A stretch of 64,000 bases of DNA, from contig NC_135067.1 in the NCBI RefSeq assembly GCF_051401765.1, positions 21,075,501 through 21,139,500 of the forward strand, in the 5' to 3' direction. Under the pieces are notes generated by a model. The model worked only from the letters and a program-made list of their open reading frames with translations, had not been told where the DNA came from and did not search any database. This document shows, in pieces, positions 61,201 through 64,000 of this stretch. The number at the start of each line of letters is the position of its first letter. The first letter of the stretch is position 1. The position numbers and the translations under genes were made by a program. Source of the DNA: Calliopsis andreniformis. Taxonomy: Eukaryota > Arthropoda > Insecta > Hymenoptera > Andrenidae.

Positions 61201-61994
61201 CGCACCGGGGATCAGAATTTTTTCGAGTCATTGATATTCAAACGTTTTCAACCGAAATTATTGAAAGGTTTGTAAACCACCGCGAAACGAAACCACGAAA
61301 ACAATTTTTTTGTAATCGTAAATTTGGTCGGTGTATATTTTTCTGCAACTGTGCATGCTCGGACTTGTTTATATCAACAGTTGCAAAACGAATTTACAGA
61401 CAAATGTCGATCAAACTGCTGATCATCACAGATATTGAAATCTTATGTCCCATTTTCGCATTTTAGGACCCTGTACCGCTTGGAATCTAACGATACATGA
61501 ATACAGCAAAAATGGAGATCCAGCAGGACCAAGACTACACACATTCTGCTCGAGGGATACGCACAAAAATTTCACTCTGCCTTGGAAGACGAACACCGTG
61601 GTTGTTAGGTAAGTTTCATATTATGTTTTTCAATAAGTTGTGAATTCCATTAAGGGTTGTTTTTTATGATTCCTCAATTATAATAAATTTTGACGATAAT
61701 TCAGTGGATATTTCTATGGGAACATTAAAATTAAATAAATTTCAAAGGAAATGCACAGCCTATGGAATGAAATAAACGTAAAATATTTGTGTTTGCAGAT
61801 TGCAAGCCCTAGGAAGAACTGCGCCAGAGTACACAATGAAGTGGAGGAGTCAGTCAGTTATCGCAAACACTCACAAAAGTGGACCATCGCCAGCTCCGAA
61901 CCATGTGCTCAGCTCCAACACCGGAAATGGACCGTGTGAAACGCTGATCCTAATCCTTGCCACGATACTACTCGCTTACGCGGCCGGTTGTTGA
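1136..61994 (+). CDS. Multi-CUB-domain, probably GPI-anchored surface protein; 3' part of gene, 11 exons
   Basis: Gene-level entry; the exons are listed separately. Joining the eleven exons gives one open frame of about 666 residues ending in TGA at 61992-61994, and every junction is phase-consistent. Partial-protein layout: residues 1-37 hold the last strand of a CUB domain whose start is outside the window; 39-157 a full CUB; about 180-339 a second; about 361-498 a third with a cysteine-rich insert; about 501-623 a fourth; then a Ser/Pro/Asn-rich stalk and a hydrophobic tail at about 647-664. CUB domains are extracellular beta-sandwich modules that bind proteins or carbohydrates. No protease, EGF or LDLa module is seen in this part. 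The function is unknown; a receptor or adhesion role at the outer cell surface is an inference. There is no start codon or promoter in the window, so the gene is 5'-incomplete here. I do not recognise a specific orthologue. Confidence 0.85.
1585..1614. repeat. Short inverted repeat (hairpin-forming)
   Basis: GATCAA and TTGATC are separated by ACA, and outside them CTGGC pairs with GCCAG. The result is a stem of about 11 bp with a small bulge and a 3-nt loop. It is intronic, of unknown role, and may be chance. Confidence 0.4.
5453..5484 (-). repeat. Single diverged copy of the 36-bp repeat family
   Basis: GAAGTAGTATAAG is followed by TTTGTCAGAC, the same two words (reverse orientation) that recur in the arrays at 30195, 32780 and 36985. 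As an isolated copy it is weak by itself. Confidence 0.35.
9062..9227 (+). CDS. Exon b: first half of a CUB domain
   Basis: The acceptor is TGTGTTTTCAG and the donor is GTAAGT at 9228. The exon is 2 bases, 54 codons and 2 bases. It begins CDWVYEDTDCHDGC (residues 39-52), then LASPGYPGLYPPNVRC to C69, which is the classic CUB opening: Cys, then S-P-x-Y-P, then Tyr-Pro-x-Asn, then Cys. Cys52 and Cys69 would form the first CUB disulphide, while Cys39 and Cys48 are extra. NFT at residues 84-86 is a glycosylation sequon. The exon stops in the middle of the domain: the dangling aa joins c of the next exon 32 kb away to give Asn, and the domain resumes as N-CPSNYIAVYSG. The motif match and the phase at both ends make this one of the safest exons. 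Confidence 0.93.
10033..10136. repeat. Microsatellite (CTTCATCT)n
   Basis: There are eleven perfect head-to-tail copies of CTTCATCT at 10033-10120, then two decayed copies (CTTCAACT, CTTCATTT). Because 8 is not a multiple of 3, the repeat reads open in several frames, which explains the false Ser/Leu/His-rich frame here. It is probably length-polymorphic. Confidence 0.97.
15442..15490. repeat. Alternating purine-pyrimidine (Z-DNA-prone) tract
   Basis: Bases 15442-15458 (CGCACGTGTGCGCGCGC) and 15466-15490 alternate strictly between pyrimidine and purine. The second part is built of CGTGTG, TACACACA, TGTGTA and CGTGT. Such tracts can adopt the left-handed Z form under supercoiling. A string of CpGs surrounds it. 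Confidence 0.6.
17142..17177. promoter_or_regulatory. Tandem 18-bp pair with CRE-like TGACGTCG / GTCACGTCG
   Basis: AAACGTGACGTCGTAACG (17142-17159) is followed directly by AAACGTCACGTCGTAAGC (17160-17177), with two G/C swaps as the main differences. The first copy contains TGACGTCG, close to the CREB/ATF site TGACGTCA. A regulatory role is inferred from the motif only. Confidence 0.35.
21859..21897. promoter_or_regulatory. Palindromic element around TACACCGGTGTA
   Basis: TACACCGGTGTA at 21875-21886 is a perfect 12-bp palindrome. Around it, TGTAACAACGT on the left and GTAGCAACATGTA on the right repeat the word ACAAC/GCAAC. It could be a dimeric transcription-factor site, but no factor can be named with confidence. 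Confidence 0.3.
25985..27200. promoter_or_regulatory. Segment rich in TAATTA homeodomain cores (candidate enhancer)
   Basis: TTAATTAAT, TTAATTATTA, CTTAATTAATATA, CTAATTAATTG and ATTAATTATG occur in roughly 1.2 kb of intron together with several ATTAAT/ATTTAAT words. TAATTA is the core of many homeodomain sites. AT-rich DNA produces such words by chance, so this is only a candidate. Confidence 0.25.
30195..30255 (-). repeat. 36-bp repeat family, reverse orientation (short cluster)
   Basis: Two AAGTAGTATA words lie close together (near 30200 and 30218), followed by TATATGGTCAGAC at about 30233-30245. The same words make up the reverse complement of the array at 49215. Confidence 0.5.
32780..32895 (-). 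repeat. 36-bp repeat family, reverse orientation
   Basis: AAGCAGTAGA, AAGTAGAATA and AAGTAGAATA begin at about 32802, 32841 and 32877, a spacing of 39 and 36. GTCAGAC at about 32827 precedes the second. Copies are diverged but keep the period. Confidence 0.55.
36985..37150 (-). repeat. 36-bp repeat family, reverse orientation
   Basis: Words GTCAGACATCACGTAGAA, ATCAGACACGAG, AAGTAGTATA (37058), TCGGACACG, AAGTAGTATA (37106) and TATGGTCAGCCTCGAGAAG follow one another. TATGGTCAGCC also occurs in the reverse complement of the first unit of the array at 49215, which ties the two loci to one family. Confidence 0.55.
38446..38476. repeat. Two-copy 15-16 bp tandem repeat
   Basis: TAATCGCTTAAAGAT (38446-38460) is followed at once by TAAATCGCTTAAAGAT (38461-38476). 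A recent local slippage duplication is the simplest reading. Confidence 0.7.
41280..41524 (+). CDS. Exon c: second half of the CUB domain plus Thr-rich linker
   Basis: The acceptor TTGTCTTTGTTGCAG is strong and the donor is GTAAGT at 41525. One base completes Asn93, 81 codons follow, and c is left over (phase 1). The peptide begins NCPSNYIAVYSG, then LLLKMLCGKNKTS, then NGQKLLVEFRTGSEVPPFNYNGFVASLHFIE. This is the CUB second half: Cys95 and Cys117 are the second disulphide, YSG replaces the usual Y-D-G, and NGFVASLHF is the closing strand. The acidic residues of calcium-binding CUB domains are not evident at C-PSN-Y, so this copy is probably not of the calcium-binding type. A Thr-rich linker (ITTEAPTTVTV) follows and may be O-glycosylated. 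Sequons NKT occur at 120 and 172. Confidence 0.94.
41525..42195 (+). other. Intron c-d (671 bp)
   Basis: Bounded by GTAAGT and CGTATTTTACAG. It is AT-rich with no feature seen. The preceding coding frame stays open about 55 bases past the donor (to 41580) before a stop; the strong donor and the next acceptor's phase show this is read-through noise. Confidence 0.85.
42196..42436 (+). CDS. Exon d: first half of a second complete CUB-like domain
   Basis: The acceptor is ATTTTACAG and the donor is GTAATG at 42437 (a weaker donor, with T at +5). Base c from exon c plus TA gives Leu175, then 79 codons follow, with AG left over. The peptide includes KPINGGYNVRYSNRDLHDQ, then SSSCDLEVNGEKVRAGHH, then LKSTTCRLVLRGRAYDTGHV. 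Cys208 and Cys233 (partial numbering) are placed like the first disulphide pair of a CUB domain, but the S-P-x-Y-P opening is replaced by RAGHHDTRGKL, so the domain is divergent. The AG joins c of the next exon to make Ser255. Codon use is GC-rich compared with the surrounding intron, as expected of coding sequence. Confidence 0.9.
42437..45513 (+). other. Intron d-e (3.1 kb)
   Basis: Bounded by GTAATG and TTGATCTTCCAG. It contains a mixed-orientation cluster of the 36-bp repeat family at about 44228-44345, and a further forward word (TATACTACCT) near 44556. No coding exon was found here, and exons d and e join in phase without one. Confidence 0.75.
44228..44345. repeat. 36-bp repeat family, copies in opposite orientations
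   Basis: Forward words CGTCTGACGCGTGTCTGA and TTATACTACTTCC (44232-44277) are followed by reverse words CCAGTAGAATAAG and CAGTCAGACACAG (44308-44341). The two orientations within about 110 bp form a loose inverted repeat. Confidence 0.5.
45514..45648 (+). CDS. Exon e: CUB core with Ile-Tyr-Asp-Gly motif
   Basis: The acceptor is TTGATCTTCCAG and the donor is GTAAGT at 45649. One base completes Ser255, then 44 codons follow, with AC left over. The peptide AQSCQSVIEIYDGLPEGG carries the canonical CUB motif C-x(5)-I-x-I-Y-D-G, and later LERICSPAQRLP supplies the fourth cysteine (Cys259 with Cys285). This continues the domain begun in exon d. It confirms that d to f encode one CUB, with an insertion before the last strands (PAQRLPREFVQQDTY). 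The AC joins a of the next exon to make Thr300. Confidence 0.93.
47658..47700 (-). repeat. Isolated copy of the 36-bp repeat family
   Basis: GTAGGCAGTAAAATAAG is followed by GAGTCAGACACATTTCAG, the reverse-orientation words of the family. A single diverged copy. Confidence 0.35.
49215..49394 (+). repeat. Tandem array of five diverged 36-bp units
   Basis: Units begin at 49215, 49251, 49287, 49323 and 49359, an exact 36-bp step. Units 1, 2 and 4 start TACTACTTA, unit 3 starts TTCTACTGA and unit 5 starts TTTCACTTA. The middle of the unit reads like GGATGTCTGAC (GGCTGACC, GGATGT, AGATGTCCAACTG, AGTGTCTGATC), and the end reads ATTTAAAGTTA or ATTCGAGGCTA. This is the reference array for the family; other loci share its words in one or other orientation. 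It is open in one frame on the + strand because 36 is a multiple of 3, and that frame is not a gene. Confidence 0.8.
50817..50853 (+). repeat. Isolated copy of the 36-bp repeat family
   Basis: CATACTACTTAGGTATCGA is followed by TTGACATAAAGTTGAG, matching the start (TACTACTTA) and end (TTAAAGTTTA-like) of the unit defined at 49215. Confidence 0.45.
53123..53241 (+). CDS. Exon f: last strands of the second CUB
   Basis: The acceptor has a long pyrimidine tract (TTTTTCTGTTTTTCAG) and the donor is GTAAGC at 53242. One base completes Thr300, then 39 codons follow, with g left over. The peptide YVEPNRYSSNGRDMTVVLRR and then DEEYMDVSYYFHD matches the end of a CUB domain: a strand of type N-x-x-x-M-x-V-x-L-R followed by an aromatic strand (V-S-Y-Y-F). 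The leftover g can be completed by either of two acceptors downstream, giving Val (57335) or Glu (57362) at residue 340. Confidence 0.92.
53242..57334 (+). other. Intron f-g (4.1 kb)
   Basis: Bounded by GTAAGC and GTCCTATTCTATCAG (or extending to 57361 if the second acceptor is used). AT-rich for most of its length. Open frames such as 56822-57103 plus and 54665-54910 minus have no recognisable domain. No repeat array was noticed. Confidence 0.75.
57335..57540 (+). CDS. Exon g: start of the third CUB-like domain
   Basis: With the acceptor CCTATTCTATCAG, g+TG gives Val340 and 68 codons follow to the strong phase-0 donor GTAAGT at 57541. A second acceptor, CAATATTTCAG at 57351-57361, is also in frame (g+AA gives Glu) and would remove nine residues (VEDDVVNIS). 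I chose the first because a scanning spliceosome usually takes the first good AG and its pyrimidine tract is better, but the second could be the real or an alternative site. The peptide continues REGGTQQPASVCDVEYYG, then SPVKGTVVHPEPHRLFAMEG, then IKCRQHFIPAANQSVIIR. This looks like a CUB opening (Cys361, SPVKGTVVHP, then Cys393), although the S-P-x-Y-P motif is lost. Confidence 0.85.
57360..57361 (+). other. Alternative in-frame 3' splice site of exon g
   Basis: AG in CAATATTTCAG, 27 nt downstream of the first acceptor. Use of it would change residue 340 from Val to Glu and drop the short acidic stretch EDDVVNIS, which includes a possible N-glycosylation sequon (NIS). Confidence 0.45.
57541..57725 (+). 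other. Intron g-h (185 bp)
   Basis: Bounded by GTAAGT and TGCTTGAACCACAG; phase 0. A short intron with nothing else seen. Confidence 0.9.
57726..57887 (+). CDS. Exon h: cysteine-rich insert in the third CUB; ends at a GC donor
   Basis: Exactly 54 codons, phase 0 at both ends. The peptide begins VESSSKQTPNSSCETKCGDSG territory: cysteines at residues 421, 425, 430 and 432 form the pattern C-x3-C-x4-C-x-C, followed by VSNKSLENTDHLLLVSENGY and a C-L-C pair at 456 and 458. This dense cluster is unusual for a CUB domain and suggests an inserted disulphide knot between its strands. The exon ends TATCAG followed by GCAAGC, which matches the GC-AG class of donor (AG|GCAAGT). If the GC donor is not used, the frame stops seven bases later after Ala-Ser. 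The next exon is phase 0 and resumes CUB-like sequence, so the GC donor is well supported. Confidence 0.85.
57888..57889 (+). other. Non-canonical GC 5' splice site
   Basis: CAG|GCAAGC at the end of exon h. GC donors are a known minority class that need a strong match elsewhere, and here positions -3 to -1 and +3 to +5 match the consensus. No GT donor in the exon is both strong and in the right phase: GTTACA after GAGAAC-G is phase 1, and CTT|GTCTCC is weak and would cut off the conserved-looking tail. Confidence 0.75.
58334..58592 (+). repeat. Degenerate tandem array of 36-bp family, about seven or eight units
   Basis: TACTACTTA-like words begin near 58336, 58373, 58409, 58440, 58476, 58512, 58548 and 58583, a step close to 36 bp. 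Several units carry TGTCTG or CTGTCTGAAC in the middle. Copies are more diverged than at 49215, which points to an older array. Confidence 0.7.
58583..58840 (+). repeat. Two diverged copies of a 144-bp unit
   Basis: ACCCCTTCATTATGTGCTGG near 58617 and GCCCCTTTATTCTGTGCTCG near 58761 start long similar stretches 144 bp apart. Both are followed by a CTGTA word, TTCAA, and CTATTAAAAC/GCTATTAAGA with CTCTTCTCG/CCCTTCTCG. The offset equals four 36-bp units, so this may be a higher-order repeat of the same minisatellite. Confidence 0.6.
59818..60094 (+). CDS. Exon i: end of the third CUB and start of the fourth
   Basis: The acceptor is CTCTATCGTGCAG and the donor is GTAAGT at 60095. 92 codons, phase 0 in, phase 1 out. 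The peptide begins DWLPVGIRSWTPVYIEWSRS, then GLNFRAAYEFIKDTYCGD. FRAAYEF is a typical closing CUB strand (G-x-x-F-x-A-x-Y-x-F), which confirms that g to i encode a CUB-like domain. The fourth begins at Cys501: GDLASTGLKLNQYYQQRC then TWILDSLTDRQLTIEV, with Y-x-x-x-x-C-x-W-x-L resembling the first-pair segment of CUB (Cys501 and Cys533). The leftover c joins GA of the next exon to make Arg555. Confidence 0.93.
60095..61466 (+). other. Intron i-j (1.4 kb)
   Basis: Bounded by GTAAGT and TTTTCGCATTTTAG. A GC-rich segment at about 60300-60800 is open for 166 codons on the + strand and 146 on the minus strand at the same place, with no domain. The rest is AT-rich with nothing seen. Confidence 0.8.
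61467..61608 (+). CDS. Exon j: core of the fourth CUB
   Basis: The acceptor is CGCATTTTAG and the donor is GTAAGT at 61609. Two bases complete Arg555, 46 codons follow, with AG left over. The peptide PCTAWNLTIHEYSKNGDPAG, then RLHTFCSRDTHKNFTLPW, then TNTVVV supplies Cys557 and Cys582, the second CUB pair. The segment A-W-N-L-T-I-H-E-Y stands where other CUBs have the I-x-I-Y-D-G strand. Sequons NLT (561) and NFT lie here. TNTVVVRLQ across the next junction is the strand that in CUBs reads N-x-x-x-V-x-F. Confidence 0.93.
61609..61798 (+). other. Intron j-k (190 bp)
   Basis: Bounded by GTAAGT and ATATTTGTGTTTGCAG. Short and AT-rich, with nothing else seen. Confidence 0.9.
61799..61994 (+). 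CDS. Exon k (last coding exon): end of fourth CUB and hydrophobic GPI-type tail
   Basis: The acceptor is TGTGTTTGCAG. One base completes Arg602, 64 codons follow, then TGA. LQALGRTAPEYTMKWRS closes the CUB. A flexible stalk follows (SGPSPAPNHVLSSNTGNG), then ETLILILATILLAYAAGC and the stop. A small-residue spacer followed by about 16 hydrophobic residues that run to the very end, with no basic cytoplasmic tail, is what GPI-attachment signals look like. A likely omega site is among the Ser/Asn/Gly residues at about 640-646. The alternative is a single C-terminal transmembrane helix without a tail. Anchoring on the outer face of the plasma membrane is therefore inferred. Confidence 0.92.
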
Positions 61995-62083
61995 GTGGAT
62001 GAACTTGACACATTGTGTCCACACACGTTCCTGTTCAATGAGAAACAAACTATACGAGCGAGCCTAAAGTTTCTCCTTAATTG

Positions 62084-63062
62084 TGTACATACGCCCTTTA
62101 GGTAACGAGCATTGATGCTCGTGTTTCCCTTGAGTCCTTCACAAATTCCTCCACATAAAAATTGAGCGATTGTTATAATAATCGAAAGTTCAAAACTTTC
62201 TCTGTATCTGTTGTGGAAGTATTCCGCAGAAAGTAATTTTTAATACTTAAAATATAATTTATTACCTCATCCTTTAGGTTCGAAGTTTCAGACTTGTTCA
62301 AACGCGAGCATCAATTACTTAAAACTAAGGAATTCCAAAAGGGTTTCACAAAAGCCTCTGAAGTATTTTTCAACTATCAAGATTTTAACACAGTATGTGT
62401 AATCGACTTTAAAAATCGATGCACGGTAGTAAAATTTGAAACTTGTAAAAGATTAATGCGGCTACAATGGCATCGATACATATAGAAACGAGTCGAATTG
62501 AATTTTGGAATTCAACGTCCTAGTCGGAGTGCATATATAAATATAAATAATCTGAGGTGAATCACTTGGTGTATACCACTCGTTTTAGTTTTTAAGAGTC
62601 TAATAGAGCATGTACATATTATACATACGTATGCATATACATAAATCAATGCACAGAGTGAAGCGTCTGTAAGGGAACATATAAATAGATCTGCAAGGTA
62701 AGAAAAACTACGACAATCTTATTTAAACAAAACATTTCTAAACAAAAAACCCTCCGTGACGCTGGTGGTTCTTAACACTTCTTTTTTTCAAGATGAAAAA
62801 CACGCACATACAGTGGCAGATGTATTAGAGAATGTTCCTTCTTAGACGCATCATCCTGCGCGTACATATAAATATAGCGAATTGAATTACTAAAACTGGA
62901 AGGAAGGAAAAAAAGGAGAAAAGCGATGCACGGATTTGAAGTAGCGAGAATCACACACGTCACCACTCTCTCTCACGCAAATGCCAAAGTAAACGTGTAA
63001 GAAGTTATACGATATAGGTCCTTTTGTACATACGCGTTAGAAGATGTAGAGATTTGTACATA
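62084..63062 (+). promoter_or_regulatory. Four Pumilio-type elements (TGTACATA) in the 3' UTR
   Basis: TGTACATA occurs at 62084-62091, 62611-62618, 63025-63032 and 63055-63062. It fits the Pumilio/PUF consensus UGUANAUA. A further TGTAAATA is at 63906-63913, probably beyond the transcript. Pumilio proteins repress or localise mRNAs through such sites, often in neurons and the germline. Four exact matches in about 1 kb is more than expected by chance for a motif with seven fixed bases. Confidence 0.5.
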
Positions 63063-63313
63063 GTATCACGAACTACTCTGTTCAACCTATCGGGATTATT
63101 GTAAATTGTACGGTATAATTTATGATAACAAGGCGAGATTCCGTGGACGGAGACAAATTGTATTTTAACGAACGAGCTTCGGGTGCCCCTGTGGTGCTTC
63201 TCGATTAATTGTTACCGCGGTTCTTCCGGAAGTCCATCGAACTCCCACCTCCTGCAGAAACTTTGTTCCTGAAGACATGATGAATAATATCACACGAGAA
63301 ATATAATTTACGA

Positions 63314-63319
63314 ATTAAA
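63314..63319 (+). terminator. Possible poly(A) signal ATTAAA
   Basis: ATTAAA, the commonest variant hexamer, 1.3 kb after the stop codon and 38 bp before a canonical AATAAA. Confidence 0.4.
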
Positions 63320-63351
63320 GCACGTTTTAGTTCGATATCTTCTAGTTACTA

Positions 63352-63357
63352 AATAAA
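63352..63357 (+). terminator. Probable poly(A) signal AATAAA
   Basis: The first canonical AATAAA I found downstream of the stop codon, within CTAAATAAATAATATT. A TG-rich stretch at about 63489-63512 (GTGAATGTTTGATGTATG) could be a downstream element, though it is rather far. Confidence 0.5.
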
Positions 63358-63370
63358 TAATATTAATTCA

Positions 63371-64000
63371 AACTTCTACTCTAATTCTGAAATATTCTAA
63401 GAAAAGTCACGAGGGGAAAGAAAGAAGTGACGGTCGACTTCCGGAAACGCGATTGATTGTTAGACTAAGCCTGAAATATGAGGTAAAACGTGAATGTTTG
63501 ATGTATGTAAATGAATCGAGCAACCACTGAATTGAACGACAGACGCATTCACGCGATTCTAACTAGGCCAAAAACCATCCATCGTTGTAAAAGTTTCTAC
63601 AAATTTGCAGATTTTTGTAACACAATATTGACATTATTATTTGTATGTAGAATGTCGCGAGAACTGTTCTTCATTGCAGATAATAGTTTTGCAGTACTAA
63701 GATGCATTCTACAGAGAATCGTGCCATTTATTTGATGATTCTGCAGCTAACTAATATAGTTATGTTGAGAGAGACTTTAATGCCTGTTGAAGCGCGACGC
63801 GTACAATTTTATCTCGTGAAGCACGAGATTATATAAGTAATTAAATCATTACGATCCTTCGACGGCTGATATTTTTTCTTACTTTTCCGTCTTTAATTGA
63901 GGAATTGTAAATAGTATAGAATCATTTTTAGGTTTAACTTGCAGCGATTTTAATGCATTTATTTATTCTAATGAATAGAAAGACTGATACTATCTAAACT
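63371..64000. other. 3' flank
   Basis: AT-rich DNA with no gene recognised. A 74-codon open frame at 63511-63735 has no domain. It could also be the distal 3' UTR if a later poly(A) site is used. Confidence 0.4.

Larger units (their letters stand above)
61995..63370 (+). other. 3' untranslated region
   Basis: It follows the stop codon and is AT-rich with many ATACATA/TACATA words. Open frames here (62294-62485 plus, 62772-62966 minus) have no domain. The 3' end is placed just after the AATAAA at 63352; the true cleavage site is not visible and could be earlier (ATTAAA at 63314) or later. Confidence 0.6.

Noticed and set aside
1..64000. Bacterial-style systems, CRISPR arrays, integrated virus or intact transposon
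   Set aside because: No repeat-spacer structure, no long intron-less frames, no transposase, integrase or polymerase motifs, and no terminal repeats flanking a coding unit were seen.

Overview
This is a stretch of eukaryotic nuclear DNA, almost certainly from an insect. A bee, wasp or ant is my best guess, from the base composition, the abundant CpG and the compact GT-AG splice sites; no species-specific marker was found. There are no bacterial or phage features, no rRNA, no CRISPR array and no operon. Nearly all of the window belongs to one protein-coding gene on the + strand, and most of it is intron.

Gene. Eleven coding exons can be read: 1136-1248, 9062-9227, 41280-41524, 42196-42436, 45514-45648, 53123-53241, 57335-57540, 57726-57887, 59818-60094, 61467-61608 and 61799-61994. 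All ten junctions agree in codon phase. Together they encode the last 666 or so residues of a secreted or cell-surface protein: the end of one CUB domain, four more CUB or CUB-like domains, and a hydrophobic C-terminus that ends at the stop with no cytoplasmic tail, which suggests a GPI anchor. The start of the gene lies to the left of the window. I do not recognise the gene by name. Residue numbers below count from the first complete codon of exon 1136-1248 (partial numbering).

Layout. 1-1135: intron or upstream sequence. 1249-9061: 7.8 kb intron. 9228-41279: 32 kb intron that cuts a CUB domain in half. 41280-45648: three exons. 45649-53122: 7.5 kb intron. 53123-61994: seven exons, including one intron with a GC donor and one with two in-frame acceptors 27 nt apart. 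61995 to about 63370: 3' UTR with four perfect Pumilio-type sites and poly(A) signals. The rest is flank.

Repeats. The introns carry a dispersed, degenerate minisatellite with a period near 36 bp (TACTACTTA followed by a GTCTGA-like core), in both orientations. The clearest arrays are at 49215-49394 and 58334-58840. A perfect 8-bp microsatellite lies at 10033-10120. I found no convincing nested gene, tRNA or intact transposon. There is no obvious exotic system here. The points of interest are the architecture of the gene, its splicing, the repeat family and the 3' UTR.
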